A stretch of 64,000 bases of DNA from Actinoplanes sp. NBC_00393 (GTDB lineage Bacteria; Actinomycetota; Actinomycetes; Mycobacteriales; Micromonosporaceae), in assembly GCF_036053395.1 (NCBI RefSeq), contig NZ_CP107942.1, positions 4,492,501 through 4,556,500 on the forward strand. The letters are read 5' to 3'. A program made the translations under genes and the position numbers. The notes below the pieces were generated by a model, which saw nothing but the letters and a program-made list of their open reading frames with translations, did not search any database and was not told the origin of the DNA. This document shows positions 8,528 through 18,490 of this stretch, one piece after another (the first letter of the stretch is position 1; each line of letters opens with the position of its first letter).

Positions 8528-9834
8528 GCAGGCTCCGCGGGCAGGCTGTCCATGAACGAGCTGACCGAGAAGACCGCGTTGCCGGGCCCGGGCGGGCCGT
8601 ATCCGGGCGGGCTGGACAGGCCGTACTCGTCCATCGTCGCCCTATACGCCTGGAGCAGCCGGATGTGGTACTCCAGCGGCGCGCCGTTCGGGTTGGTCTT
8701 GCCGAGCGGGGTGGTCGGCTCCGGGCACCACGTGGTGAACCGCGGGGTGATGCCGCGCGACATGAAGTAGTGCAAACCTTCGGTGGTCGAGTCGATGGCC
8801 TCGTCGACCGTGGTGAACCCGAACGGCTCGGCCATCTCGATGCCGGCCACGAAGTTCGGGATCACGTTGCGCGGCCCGAAGATCTCGGCGGAGTCGAGGA
8901 TGCGGCGGTGCCACTCCTCCCGGCCCACATAACGCTCTTTACCGGGGCAGTACAGCTCGAACAGCCGCTTGTCCCACACCTCATAGTTCGGGTGATAGAT
9001 CTGGATCCCGTAGTCCTTGAAGCGCTGCACGTCGGCCTTGGGCAGCGCCTGCGCCACCACCTTGCCGATCCAGCGGCCGGGGAACGCCTCCTCGATCGCC
9101 TGCGCGTACTGACCGTAGAAGTCGGCCTCCGCCTTGCCGCCGACCTGCGAGGTGACACTGCCGCCGGTCAGGGTGTAAGCCGTGGACGTACGCAGCGTGT
9201 CGTGCTTGTCGATGATCGCCAGTGCTTCCAGGACCTCGTCCACCGGCTTGACCCCGGTGTACGGCCGCCCGGCCGCCTTGTGCTGGCGCCAGTTGTGGTT
9301 GATGTCGCAGTACTGGCACTCCTCCTTGGCGCCGAAGTACTGACACACCCGGAAGACGGTCAGATAGACGAGGTAGCCCCACTGGATGGTCGGGGCGACC
9401 TCCATCACCTGCTTGCCGTTGGCGAGCGTGTGCCGGTAGTAGTCCGGCATCGGCGGCAGGCCGACCTCGGCTATCGCCCGGCCGTCGAGGAAGAGCATCA
9501 GCCGCCCGTCCGCGTCGGGCTTCACCCGGTACGGCGAGTCGGGGTTGGTGCGCACCGAGACGACCGTGCGGCGCAGATCGTACGGCCCGCCGGTGAGCAC
9601 GATCTCCTCCGGCGGCCGGCGCAGCGCCGCCTCGCCGAGCTCCGGCAGCGTCCGGTGGTCGAACGAAAAGATGAAGTACGACTTGGGCTTGACCTCACCG
9701 TTCTCGTTGTCGGTCAGCGCCGACTCGTCGAAGGCGAGACCTCCGCGCAGCAGATCTTCCTTGATCACCGCCTCGCGCGGCACATGCGGAAAGCGGGCCA
9801 TCAGGTCTTCAACGAGATCGGTACGCCGTTCCAT
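8524..9834 (-). CDS. Radical SAM protein with CX8CX2C cluster motif
   Basis: A 436-residue protein. ATG 9834 is preceded by AGGAGG, which favours it over a longer frame. The cluster motif near residues 170-185 reads VCQYFGAKEECQYCDIN: three cysteines spaced CX8CX2C instead of the usual CX3CX2C. Downstream, YTLTGGSVTSQVGG resembles the SAM-binding glycine motif and IQIYHPNYEVWD, NFVAGIEMAEPFGF and GITPRFTTWCPEP follow radical-SAM barrel order. It probably cleaves SAM to start radical chemistry on an unknown substrate. It is translationally coupled to the MOSC gene. The specific family is not recognised. Confidence 0.78.
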   Translation of the reverse strand: MERRTDLVEDLMARFPHVPREAVIKEDLLRGGLAFDESALTDNENGEVKPKSYFIFSFDHRTLPELGEAALRRPPEEIVLTGGPYDLRRTVVSVRTNPDSPYRVKPDADGRLMLFLDGRAIAEVGLPPMPDYYRHTLANGKQVMEVAPTIQWGYLVYLTVFRVCQYFGAKEECQYCDINHNWRQHKAAGRPYTGVKPVDEVLEALAIIDKHDTLRTSTAYTLTGGSVTSQVGGKAEADFYGQYAQAIEEAFPGRWIGKVVAQALPKADVQRFKDYGIQIYHPNYEVWDKRLFELYCPGKERYVGREEWHRRILDSAEIFGPRNVIPNFVAGIEMAEPFGFTTVDEAIDSTTEGLHYFMSRGITPRFTTWCPEPTTPLGKTNPNGAPLEYHIRLLQAYRATMDEYGLSSPPGYGPPGPGNAVFSVSSFMDSLPAEPA

Positions 9835-9940
9835 GCGTCCTCCTGTCAGCTGCTCGCCGGGTTCGCCGGTCAATGGTGCGTCACCCCATCCCATGCCATC
9901 ACATCCACACCTCGCCACGGGGGCGGCGGAATGGAGACGT

Positions 9941-11542
9941 TCACGACAGCGGGGCGTCGGCCGAGATCATATGGATCACCTCGGGCGGCGTCGCCGACAG
10001 CTCCCTCACCCGCCGGTCCAGCTCCTCGTCCGCGCCGGTCAGCCGGCCGCCGTGCTGGCGCAGATGTTCACCCCAGCTGGGCACCACGTACAGCTCGATC
10101 ATCTGCTCCGGCGTCTCCCCGGCCCGGAAGACCCCCCACTGCACCGCGCCGGTGCGCATCCGGGAGCGGCGCAGCGCGGCCGTCGCGGCCAGGAACTCGG
10201 CCTCCCGCTCGGGCGGCACGGTGTAGGTCACCTGGACCACCACCGGGCCGGCGTCCGCGGCCGGCTGGTGGGCCAGGTGCGGTTCCGGCCAGGGGGTGGC
10301 CGGGTCGCGGTTGAGGTGGCGGCTGGTCAGCAGCGGGGCGATCGGCAGGGTGGCGGCGCCGAGCGCGGTGAGCGCCGCGGCGATCAGGAACGCCGGGACC
10401 AGGCCGATCCGGTCGGCGGCCACACCCCAGGCCAGCGAGCCGATTGCCTGCCCGCCGAAGAAGACGGTCTGGTAGGTGGCCAGGCCGCGGGCGCGTACCC
10501 AATGCGGCAGCAGCAGTTGCACCTCGGCGTTGAGGTTGGACTGCACGGCCATCCAGGCGGCGCCGGCCGGGATCAGGGCGAGCACCGCGATCAGCGGGCT
10601 GCGGACCACCGCGAGGATCGCCAGGACCAGCGCGTACGTGACGCTGGCCGCGGCCAGCATCGCGGTGCCGGAGAGCGCGGCACGGATTCGCGGCATCACG
10701 AACGCGGCCAGGACCGCGCCGGCGCCGAGGGCGGCGAGCAGTAGGCCGTACCCCGAAGCGCCGAGACCCAGCCGGCGGCTGGCCAGCAGCGGAAGCAGCG
10801 CCCACAGCGCCATCGCCGGCGCGACGAACAGGATGCTGCGCAGCAGCAGCCGGCGCATGATCGGCGAGTACCGGACGTATCGTCCGCCGGCGCGCAGCGC
10901 GGCGACGAACGGCTCCGGGCCGGCGCCCTCCTCCTTCGGGTCGCGCCGCCACAGCAGCAGCACGATCGCGAAGATCAGGAAGGTGGCCGCGTTGATGCCG
11001 AAGACCGCGGCCGGCCCGGCCTGCGCGACCAGCACGCCGGCGATCGCCGGGCCGACGGCCCGGGCCAGGTTGATGCTGATGGCGCCGAGCGAGGCCGCGG
11101 AGGGGATCAACGGACGGGGTACGAGCTCCGGGATCACCGCCTGGTAGGTCGGGGTGGTCATCGCCATCCCGCAGCCCAGCGCGAAGGTCAGGGTGAGCAG
11201 CAGCGGCGGGGTCATCTCGCCGGCCAGGGTGAGCGCGGTCAGCGCGACCCCGACCGCGAGCTGGAACATCTGCACGCCGATCAGCAGCCGGCGCCGGTCG
11301 AACGAGTCGGCCAGCACACCGGCGGGCAGGGCCAGCAGCAGGACCGGCAGGGTGCCGGCGGTCTGCACCAGCGACACCAGCGTGCCCGCGTTCTCCTCGT
11401 CGAGCAGCAGCCACTGCGCGCCGACGGTCTGCATCCAGGTGCCGACCTGGCTGCCGAAAACGGCCAGCCACAGCATCCGGAAGACACCGATGCGCAGTGG
11501 CGCCCAGGTGGAGGAGTCGGGGGCGGTGGTGGTCGCGGTCAT
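9941..11542 (-). CDS. MFS (DHA3-type) exporter with C-terminal monooxygenase-like domain
   Basis: A 533-residue protein. Residues about 10-410 form a 12-helix major-facilitator transporter (GVFRMLWLAVFGSQVGTWMQ, LLALPAGVLADSFDRRRLL and a central basic loop), close to the MFS_3/enterobactin-exporter group. Residues about 430-533 form a soluble dimeric alpha-beta barrel-like domain (VQVTYTVPPEREAEFLAATA to GAVQWGVFRAG) of the antibiotic-biosynthesis-monooxygenase type. This fusion is known in the MFS_3 family, where the extra domain's role is not clear. It is probably a drug or siderophore exporter. It diverges from glgX across 93 bp, which must contain both promoters. Confidence 0.85.
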   Translation of the reverse strand: MTATTTAPDSSTWAPLRIGVFRMLWLAVFGSQVGTWMQTVGAQWLLLDEENAGTLVSLVQTAGTLPVLLLALPAGVLADSFDRRRLLIGVQMFQLAVGVALTALTLAGEMTPPLLLTLTFALGCGMAMTTPTYQAVIPELVPRPLIPSAASLGAISINLARAVGPAIAGVLVAQAGPAAVFGINAATFLIFAIVLLLWRRDPKEEGAGPEPFVAALRAGGRYVRYSPIMRRLLLRSILFVAPAMALWALLPLLASRRLGLGASGYGLLLAALGAGAVLAAFVMPRIRAALSGTAMLAAASVTYALVLAILAVVRSPLIAVLALIPAGAAWMAVQSNLNAEVQLLLPHWVRARGLATYQTVFFGGQAIGSLAWGVAADRIGLVPAFLIAAALTALGAATLPIAPLLTSRHLNRDPATPWPEPHLAHQPAADAGPVVVQVTYTVPPEREAEFLAATAALRRSRMRTGAVQWGVFRAGETPEQMIELYVVPSWGEHLRQHGGRLTGADEELDRRVRELSATPPEVIHMISADAPLS

Positions 11543-11635
11543 CCCGTCCGGGTGCCCGGATCCGCAATCCGTATGCCTGATCGGCGTTCAACGGGGTAGC
11601 CAGCGGGTCCGCGAACACACTGGGCAGGAGCAACG

Positions 11636-13747
11636 ATGAGGATCTGGCCGGGCAACCCGTACCCGCTGGGGGCCACCTACGACGGCGGCGGTACGAACTT
11701 CGCCCTCTTCTCCGAGGTGGCCGAACGGGTCGAGTTGTGCCTGTTCGGCGACGACGGCACCGAGACCTGCATCGACCTGCCGGAGCGGGAGGCGTTCGTC
11801 TGGCACGGCTACCTGCCGCGGGTCGTGCCGGGCCAGCGGTACGGCTACCGGGTGCACGGCCCCTACGACCCGTCCCAGGGCTTGCGGTGCAACCCCGGGA
11901 AGTTGCTGCTGGACCCATACGCGAAGGCGATCGACGGCGACTACGAGTGGGACGAGGCGCTGTTCTCCTACCGGTTCGGGCACCCGGACTCGTACAACGA
12001 CGCCGACTCGGAGCCGTACGCGCCGAAGTCGGTCGTGGTGAACCCGTTCTTCGACTGGGGCAACGACCGGCCGCTGAAGGTCCCGTTCCACCAGACCGTC
12101 ATCTACGAGACCCACGTCAAGGGGATGACGATCCAGCATCCCGACATCCCCGCGGACGTGCGCGGCACCTACTCCGGGCTCGCCCACCCCGTGATGACCA
12201 ACTATCTGAAGCAGCTCGGCGTCACCGCGGTCGAGTTGATGCCGGTCCACCAGTTCGTGCACGACAGCGGCCTGATCGAGAAGGGCCTGAGCAACTACTG
12301 GGGTTACAACACGATCGGGTTCTTCGCGCCGCACAACGGCTACTCGTCATTCGCCGGCGGTGGCGGGCAGGTGCAGGAGTTCAAGGCGATGGTGAAGGCG
12401 CTGCACCAGGCCGGCATCGAGGTGATCCTGGACGTCGTCTACAACCACACCGCCGAAGGCAACCACCTGGGCCCGACCCTGTCGTTCCGCGGCATCGACA
12501 ACCCCGCCTACTACCGCCTGGTCGATGGCGATAAATCCTTCTATTACGACACGACGGGCACCGGCAACAGCCTCAACGTGCGCCACCACGAGTCACTGCG
12601 GCTGATCATGGACTCGCTGCGCTACTGGGTGACCGAGATGCACGTCGACGGCTTCCGCTTCGACCTGGCCTCCGCCCTGGCCCGCGAGTTCCACGAGGTC
12701 GACCGGCTCGCCGCCTTCTTCGACCTGGTCAACCAGGACCCGGTCGTCTCCCAGGTCAAACTGATCGCCGAACCGTGGGACGTCGGCGACGGCGGCTACC
12801 AGGTCGGCGGCTTCCCACCCAACTGGACCGAGTGGAACGGGCGCTACCGCGACTCGGTGCGCGACTTCTGGCGCGGCGAGCCGTCCAGCCTCGGCGAATT
12901 CGCCTCCCGGTTCACCGGCAGCTCCGACCTCTACGAGATCGACGGCCGGCGGCCGAGCGCGTCGATCAACTTCGTCACCGCGCACGACGGTTTCACGATG
13001 CACGACCTGGTGTCGTACAACGAGAAGCACAACGACGCGAACGGCGAGGGCAACCGCGACGGCGAGAGCCACAACCGCTCGTGGAACTGCGGCGCCGAGG
13101 GACCCACCGACGACCGGGGGATCGTCACGCTGCGCGAGCGGCAGAAGCGCAACTTCCTGGCCACCCTGCTGCTCAGCCAGGGCGTCCCGATGATCGTGCA
13201 CGGCGACGAGCTGGGCCGTACCCAGCAGGGCAACAACAACGTGTACGCCCAGGACAACGAACTGAGCTGGATCAACTGGCGCGACGCCCGCCACCACGAC
13301 GTGCTCACCGTGTTCACCCGGAGCCTGACCCGGCTGCGCGCCGAGCACCCGATCTTCCGCCGCCGCCGGTTCTTCACCGGCGACCCGGCCGGTGACGCCA
13401 AGCTGCCCGGCATCGCCTGGCTGCGCCGCGACGGCGAACCGATGACCGAGCCCGACTGGCGCGACGACGCCGCCCACACCATCATCGTGTTCCTCAACGG
13501 GGAGGGCATCCCGGAGACCGACGCGCTCGGCGAGCAGATCCTCGACGACTCGTTCCTGCTGCTGTTCAACCCGTCCCACGAGCAGGCCGAGTTCGTTCTG
13601 CCCGAGCCGGCGTACGGCCAGGCCTGGGAGGCCGTGGTGGACACCGCCGATCCGCTGCTGGCCAACTGGGCGGACGCCAGCGTCAAGGCACAGGAGAGCC
13701 TGACGCTGGACGCCCACAGCCTGCTCGTGCTCCGGCGGCGCTACTGA
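11636..13747 (+). CDS. glgX: Glycogen debranching enzyme GlgX
   Basis: A 703-residue isoamylase-type GH13 enzyme that hydrolyses alpha-1,6 branches of phosphorylase-trimmed glycogen. An N-terminal CBM48 domain ([19 protein letters not shown]) leads into the catalytic barrel. The four GH13 regions are visible: [22 protein letters not shown] (nucleophile Asp), LIAEPWDVG (acid Glu) and [15 protein letters not shown] 11636 follows AGGAGC. The stop lies in the palindrome TGACCCGGGTCA (13745-13756), whose other arm is the stop of the convergent hydrolase gene. The length is usual for GlgX, and no other glycogen gene is adjacent. Confidence 0.95.
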   Translation: MRIWPGNPYPLGATYDGGGTNFALFSEVAERVELCLFGDDGTETCIDLPEREAFVWHGYLPRVVPGQRYGYRVHGPYDPSQGLRCNPGKLLLDPYAKAIDGDYEWDEALFSYRFGHPDSYNDADSEPYAPKSVVVNPFFDWGNDRPLKVPFHQTVIYETHVKGMTIQHPDIPADVRGTYSGLAHPVMTNYLKQLGVTAVELMPVHQFVHDSGLIEKGLSNYWGYNTIGFFAPHNGYSSFAGGGGQVQEFKAMVKALHQAGIEVILDVVYNHTAEGNHLGPTLSFRGIDNPAYYRLVDGDKSFYYDTTGTGNSLNVRHHESLRLIMDSLRYWVTEMHVDGFRFDLASALAREFHEVDRLAAFFDLVNQDPVVSQVKLIAEPWDVGDGGYQVGGFPPNWTEWNGRYRDSVRDFWRGEPSSLGEFASRFTGSSDLYEIDGRRPSASINFVTAHDGFTMHDLVSYNEKHNDANGEGNRDGESHNRSWNCGAEGPTDDRGIVTLRERQKRNFLATLLLSQGVPMIVHGDELGRTQQGNNNVYAQDNELSWINWRDARHHDVLTVFTRSLTRLRAEHPIFRRRRFFTGDPAGDAKLPGIAWLRRDGEPMTEPDWRDDAAHTIIVFLNGEGIPETDALGEQILDDSFLLLFNPSHEQAEFVLPEPAYGQAWEAVVDTADPLLANWADASVKAQESLTLDAHSLLVLRRRY

Positions 13748-13753
13748 CCCGGG

Positions 13754-15136
13754 TCAGCGCGACGGGCGCAGGGTGACCGGCGGGTGGTAGCGGGTGAACG
13801 CCGGCGCCATCACCGCCGACTCCATGCTGCCCAGGTCCAGCACCCGCTGGTAGAGCGGATCGAACCGGCCTGCTGCCGCGTCCAGCCGGGACGGGCGCAG
13901 GTCCGGCCACCGCCCGGTGTCCAGCTTCGTCAGCAGCGCCTGCAGGGCGGTGATCTCCTCAGCGGCGCTGAACGAGCAGTGACCGCCCCGGTTCACCCAT
14001 AGTTGGCGCAGGTCAGCGGGGTTGTGGACCTGCTCGGCGTACCACCGCTCCTGATCCGGCGGCGCCCCGCCGTCGCCGGTGGTGTGCAGCGACAGCACCG
14101 GCGCCGGCGTGCGTCCCGTCGCCACGCCATAACGCAGCAGGTAGCGCACGGCGTCGCGCTGCGGCACGATCCGCGGCGCGGCCGCCAGCGCGGCCAGGTC
14201 GGCATGCAGATTCAAACCCGCCTTCCGGTACGCCCGGAGCACGGTTTCCCGCTGGTCGGAGCGCTGCAGCTGCCGGGCGTAGTCGACGCCGGCATTGCCC
14301 AGCGGATTGCCCCCGGCGACCCGCTCGATGTCGGCGAACGCGGTCGGCCCGTTGCCCCAGATCTTCGCCCAGGTGATCCACTCGGTCTGCTGCTGGATCC
14401 ACCCGGTCAGGTCGGCCGGCGCCGGTTCGAGCGACTTGTACCAGCCGGTGACGTTGCCGAACGCCGCGGCGAGCGCCAGCCGGGCCTGCCCCTGCGGAGT
14501 GGTCCGTGCCTGGCCGACCGCCGCGACCAGGGCCTCCCGGCTGGCTACCGGATCATCGGCGGGCACCAGGTCGATGTCCTGACCGGGCGCGAGCAGCGTC
14601 CGGACCGTGAAGTTGATGTCCAGCGCGGTGTTGAAGGTGTTCAACGGGTCGTAGACACCGCACATGGTGAGCACCCCGTCGAACCGGCGCGGATTCCGCT
14701 CGGCCAGCAGGGTCGCGATCGTCGTGCCGAGCGACTGCCCGGTCGCCACGGTGCGCTCCGGGCGGCCCACCTCGGCTTCGAACCAGTCCAGCAGCGCGAG
14801 CTGGTCGCGCATGGCCGGCTCGACGAGATAGCCGATGCCGCCGTTGCGGTACTCCGACGCCGCCAGCGCGAAACCGTGCTCGAGCAGCCACTGCTCGCTC
14901 TCCGCGGCGTTGGTCACGAAGATCTGCGGAAAACCGAAGTCCGCCGGCATGTAGCCGTGGCTGTAGAGCAGCAGCGTCCCGTTCCAGCCCTGCGGAACCT
15001 CGACGCGGTAGTCGGCGCCGTCGATCGTCCCGGTGTAGGACCGCCGCCCGTCGTCGCGTGGCGCCGCTGACGCGGCGGTCACCGGCGCCGCCACCAGCAG
15101 CAGAGCCGCCACCAGCGCGGTGAACAACTTTCGCAT
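13754..15136 (-). CDS. Secreted alpha/beta hydrolase
   Basis: A 460-residue protein with a Sec signal peptide (MRKLFTALVAALLLVAAPV, cleavage likely after ASA near residue 25). Hydrolase-fold elements: LLLYSHGYMP (oxyanion region), TVATGQSLGTTIATLLAE with the nucleophile Ser in GQSLG, LSLHTTGDGGAPP with the probable acid Asp, and VNRGGHCSF with the catalytic His. It has no cell-wall anchor and is probably released. GGAGGAAGC precedes ATG 15136. The substrate is unknown; it resembles actinobacterial hydrolases annotated only as alpha/beta or S9-like proteins. Confidence 0.82.
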   Translation of the reverse strand: MRKLFTALVAALLLVAAPVTAASAAPRDDGRRSYTGTIDGADYRVEVPQGWNGTLLLYSHGYMPADFGFPQIFVTNAAESEQWLLEHGFALAASEYRNGGIGYLVEPAMRDQLALLDWFEAEVGRPERTVATGQSLGTTIATLLAERNPRRFDGVLTMCGVYDPLNTFNTALDINFTVRTLLAPGQDIDLVPADDPVASREALVAAVGQARTTPQGQARLALAAAFGNVTGWYKSLEPAPADLTGWIQQQTEWITWAKIWGNGPTAFADIERVAGGNPLGNAGVDYARQLQRSDQRETVLRAYRKAGLNLHADLAALAAAPRIVPQRDAVRYLLRYGVATGRTPAPVLSLHTTGDGGAPPDQERWYAEQVHNPADLRQLWVNRGGHCSFSAAEEITALQALLTKLDTGRWPDLRPSRLDAAAGRFDPLYQRVLDLGSMESAVMAPAFTRYHPPVTLRPSR

Positions 15137-15191
15137 GCTTCCTCCGATCCAAAGGTGTCGATTACCTCTAGGACCGGCCGGGGCGGCGCAA

Positions 15192-18100
15192 CTAATCGGT
15201 GTAGACCTGGATGCCCGGTAGTGTGGCGGCCAGCTCGGCCGGCGACTCGCCGGTCAGCGCGTTGGTGATCCACAGGACCAGCACCGGGGAGCCGGCGAGC
15301 CCGGCGAACGGCGCCAGCGAGCGCGGCTCGTCGACGGTCAGCACCTGAACCGAGGAGGCGGCGATCGCGGCGAGGTCGGCCTCGGTCGGCTCGCCGGTGA
15401 TCGACAGGCGGTGTACCTGCGGAAACCGGTCGAGGCCGGTCAGTTGCCGGTCGTCGGCCCGGTTGGTGATCTTCAGGGCCCGGATCGGCAGGTCGGCGGG
15501 CAGCGCGTGCAGGCCGTCGCGCAGGTCCGGATGCCGGATCGAGAGCACCCGCAGCTGCGGGGCCCGCAGGGTGGACAGGTCGGCCGGGGTCTGGAACAGC
15601 GACAGGTCCGCCACCGTGGTGCCGGCCAGGCCGGACAGGTCCCGCAGGGCGCTGCACCGGATCAGCGACAGCGCCCGCACCGACCGGCAGCGCGCCAGCG
15701 GGGACAGGTCGCGGACCACGTCGTTCTGCATCAGCTTGAGCCGGCGCAGCGACGGGATCGCGGCGAGCGGGTTCAGCGGCATGACGTCGCCGCGGACCGC
15801 CACCGACGTCAGGCGGTTCAGGTACATCAGGTCGCGGACCTCGCGCCAGCCGTTGCGGTCCAGGTACAGGTCGCCGAAGTCGACGTCGGCGAGGACCTCC
15901 CGGGCGTACTCGGCCGGGTCGTCGGACTCGCGCCAGGCCCGCAGCAGCTCCTCGACGACCCGCTGCTGCGGCACGTCGGTGAACCGTTTGATCAGCTCCC
16001 AGGCGCCCGGCCCGCCGATCAGCGCGGCCGCCCGGATCACCGCGGCGGCCTGGTCCTCGGTGAGCCCGTCCGGCCCGGGCAGCAGCTCCAGCACGAACGA
16101 GCCGGCGCGGGCCAGCAGCTCGGCCTCGTCCGGCCCGGACGGCGGGATCAGCCGCTGGGCCGCCTGGTGCACCTGCTCGCGGACGTCGTCGGTGTTGGTG
16201 ACCACCACGTGTTCCAGGCAGGCGGCGGCGATCAGGTGCAGCCGGTCGCGGATCCGCGGGTCCCGGTTGCCGCGGGCGATCAGGTCGGACAGGATCCGGT
16301 CCCGTTCCCGGCGGGACGCGTACGCCACCGCCATCACCACCACGTCGTACCACTCGCTGTGGTGGGCGTTGCTCAACAGGTAGTCGAAGTCGCCGACGTC
16401 GGCGATCTCGCGCCCGGCCAGATAGTCGCGGAACGTACGGTGCAGGAACTGCACCTGGTCGTCGTCGGGCTCGCGCAGCACGCCGGTGCGCTCCAGGATC
16501 CAGCGCAGCACCTGCTCGGGTTCGGCGTCGTGCGAGCGCAGGCCGCGCATGTGCCCGGCGATCCGCCGGACCGCCTCCTCGGTGCTGATCAGCAGGTTCT
16601 GGTTGCGCACGTACGAGTACGCCAGCCGCTGCAACAGCACCAGCTGCTCGGGTTTCTCCAGCGACAGCGCCCAGCCCAGGTGCGGCTGCTTCTGCTCGTC
16701 CCACCCCTCCAGCAGCAGGTCGAGCGCGGCCTCGTAGATGCCCTTGCGGTCGTGCGGCAATCGAAGGTACGGCTTCTGGGCAAGCGCACAGATCAGCCCG
16801 CACAGCAGCGGGCTGCCGGCGAGCCGGCGCAGCTCGGTGTTGCTCTCCAGGACGGCGCTCAGCTGCTCCCGGGTCTCCTCGAGCCGGCGGCGCGAGTCGT
16901 GGTCGGTGGCGTTACGCCGGCCGGCCGCGTCGTGCCAGGACTCCAGGAACTCGCCGATCCCGCGCCGGCTCATCGGCAGCAGGTCGTAGGTGACGAACTC
17001 GTACTCGGCCAGCCAGGCGGTCTCCACCGCGAACGGCCGGGTGGTCACCACGTACCGGGCGTCCGGGAAGGCGTCGGCCAGCTCGCTCAGCCAGGTGCGC
17101 ACCTCGGCCCGCCGGTCGGCCGGCACCTCGTCCACCCCGTCCACCAGCACCAGCGCCCGCCCGGACCGCAGCAGCGCGTTGCCCCAGGCCAGCGGCATCT
17201 CGTTGGCGAGCACGTCGTCGGCGGCCAGCACCATCCGGTCCGGCTCGGGCAGTTTGCGGCCCAGGAAGCGGCGCAGCGGCAGGAACAGCGGGACGAAACG
17301 GCGCGGACCGTCGCGCCGCGCCTCGGTCACCGCCAGCCAGCGCAGCAGCGTCGTCTTGCCGGCGCCCGCCCCGCCGCGCAGCAGCAGCCGCCGGTCGTCG
17401 GCGAGCGCGTCGCCGACCGCGATGCCGGAGCCGGTGTAGTCCCGGTCGTTCCCGTCGACCCGGGCGACCTTCATGTCCACGTACGCCTCGGTCAGCGGGT
17501 ATTTCTCCGCCTCCCGGCCCATCGCCAGGCCGAACAGCTCGATCCCGTCCAGCCGGCGCAGCAGCTGGGCCACGTAGCGGTCCTCGAAGACCGCGGCCTC
17601 GTCCTGCCGCTCCCGGCGCAGCTGCTCCGGCAGGCCGCTGATCCCCTGCCGCACCACGGCCACCTGACCGTGCAGATCCTCGACCCGGTCCCGAGTCTGC
17701 TCCCCCACCGCGGCCAGCCACGGCAGCTGCTGGCGCAGGTAGTCGACCAGCTCGGTGCTGACCTGGGCGAGCATCCGCCTGTACGCCACCAGCCCGGCGT
17801 CGTCGAACCCGGCGCGGGCGACCACCGGTGCCGCCTCCCGCTCGATGAACTGCTGAAGCTCGTCGAGGCGAAGGGTGCCGGCGAACGCCTCCCGCTCGAT
17901 CGCCGGCGCGGCGGTCTGCAACGAGTCCCGCACCGTCAGCACGGCCGCCTGCCAGTCGTTCTCGGGCAGGGCGCGCAGCTCGTGCTCGCGCAGCCCGGCG
18001 AGGCTCTCCGCGGCGCCGCTCGCCATCGACCTGTGCTCACGGTCGGCGCGCCGCCGCTCGATCCCGCGCCGCTTGAACAGGGCGTCGATCGCCCGGCCCG

Positions 18101-18200
18101 CCAGATGCTCGACTGCGACCGCGACAGCGCCCAGCAGGAAATCCACGGCCGTTGTTCCCCCATCGACGTCCGGCAGCTCGATCCTACGTGGACCCCGCAT
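15192..18200 (-). CDS. NACHT NTPase with C-terminal leucine-rich repeats (bacterial NLR-like)
   Basis: A 1002-residue three-part protein. Residues 1-240 are a mainly helical N-terminal region containing a possible membrane-associating segment (VDFLLGAVAVAVEHLAG). The NACHT ATPase follows: Walker A GGAGAGKTTLLRWLAV near 275-290, Walker B ALVLVDGVDEVP near 349-360, sensor-like YVVTTRPF, then a winged-helix/helical part with QFLHRTFRDYLAGREI near 575. Residues about 780-1000 carry irregular leucine-rich repeats. This is the NLR layout, and bacterial NACHT proteins include antiphage sensors. No nuclease, TIR or protease effector domain is recognised at the N-terminus. It could instead be a signalling regulator. 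It appears monocistronic. Confidence 0.85.
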   Translation of the reverse strand: MRGPRRIELPDVDGGTTAVDFLLGAVAVAVEHLAGRAIDALFKRRGIERRRADREHRSMASGAAESLAGLREHELRALPENDWQAAVLTVRDSLQTAAPAIEREAFAGTLRLDELQQFIEREAAPVVARAGFDDAGLVAYRRMLAQVSTELVDYLRQQLPWLAAVGEQTRDRVEDLHGQVAVVRQGISGLPEQLRRERQDEAAVFEDRYVAQLLRRLDGIELFGLAMGREAEKYPLTEAYVDMKVARVDGNDRDYTGSGIAVGDALADDRRLLLRGGAGAGKTTLLRWLAVTEARRDGPRRFVPLFLPLRRFLGRKLPEPDRMVLAADDVLANEMPLAWGNALLRSGRALVLVDGVDEVPADRRAEVRTWLSELADAFPDARYVVTTRPFAVETAWLAEYEFVTYDLLPMSRRGIGEFLESWHDAAGRRNATDHDSRRRLEETREQLSAVLESNTELRRLAGSPLLCGLICALAQKPYLRLPHDRKGIYEAALDLLLEGWDEQKQPHLGWALSLEKPEQLVLLQRLAYSYVRNQNLLISTEEAVRRIAGHMRGLRSHDAEPEQVLRWILERTGVLREPDDDQVQFLHRTFRDYLAGREIADVGDFDYLLSNAHHSEWYDVVVMAVAYASRRERDRILSDLIARGNRDPRIRDRLHLIAAACLEHVVVTNTDDVREQVHQAAQRLIPPSGPDEAELLARAGSFVLELLPGPDGLTEDQAAAVIRAAALIGGPGAWELIKRFTDVPQQRVVEELLRAWRESDDPAEYAREVLADVDFGDLYLDRNGWREVRDLMYLNRLTSVAVRGDVMPLNPLAAIPSLRRLKLMQNDVVRDLSPLARCRSVRALSLIRCSALRDLSGLAGTTVADLSLFQTPADLSTLRAPQLRVLSIRHPDLRDGLHALPADLPIRALKITNRADDRQLTGLDRFPQVHRLSITGEPTEADLAAIAASSVQVLTVDEPRSLAPFAGLAGSPVLVLWITNALTGESPAELAATLPGIQVYTD

Positions 18201-18289
18201 CCGCCGGGCATACTGACCGCCGCGCTGCGGGATTGGTGGGACGCCGCGTCGCAGCAGCCACGGCCCGGAAGGACCGCGATGGCGCAGGG

Positions 18290-18490
18290 ATGAACCGCGC
18301 CCCCGGCGCGGCCTGGACCTTCGTTGCGGACGGTGAGCCGGCGCCGGCCCGCCTCGGCGGCGCCGGTGTGCTGTCGCGCGTCTTCGCCCTCACCCGGTCG
18401 GCGTTCGCGCCGGAGAGTGAGTTCGACCGGCGCCGGCTGCGGCGCCTCGCCGACGATCTGATCCGCTGGGTGGAACGCCCCGGCCCGGTA
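18290..18490 (+). pseudogene. 5' fragment of an unknown gene, truncated against the MFS gene
   Basis: From ATG 18290 the frame encodes MNRAPGAAWTFVADG and then SRVFALTRSAFAPESEF and DRRRLRRLADDLIRWVERPG, which look like a real charged, helical actinobacterial protein. After about 18485 the same frame only reads the antisense of the convergent MFS gene in arginine-rich nonsense. A ribosome-binding site GGAAGGA (18268-18274) serves a four-codon leader, ATG 18279 to the TGA at 18291-18293, whose stop overlaps ATG 18290. The simplest reading is a gene that lost its 3' part when a deletion joined it to the MFS 3' end. The family is not recognised. Confidence 0.45.

Noticed and set aside
15411..18293. 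960-codon open frame antisense to the NACHT gene
   Set aside because: Composition is the Gly/Gln/Arg/Val-rich mirror of a GC-rich gene; the minus strand encodes clear Walker motifs.
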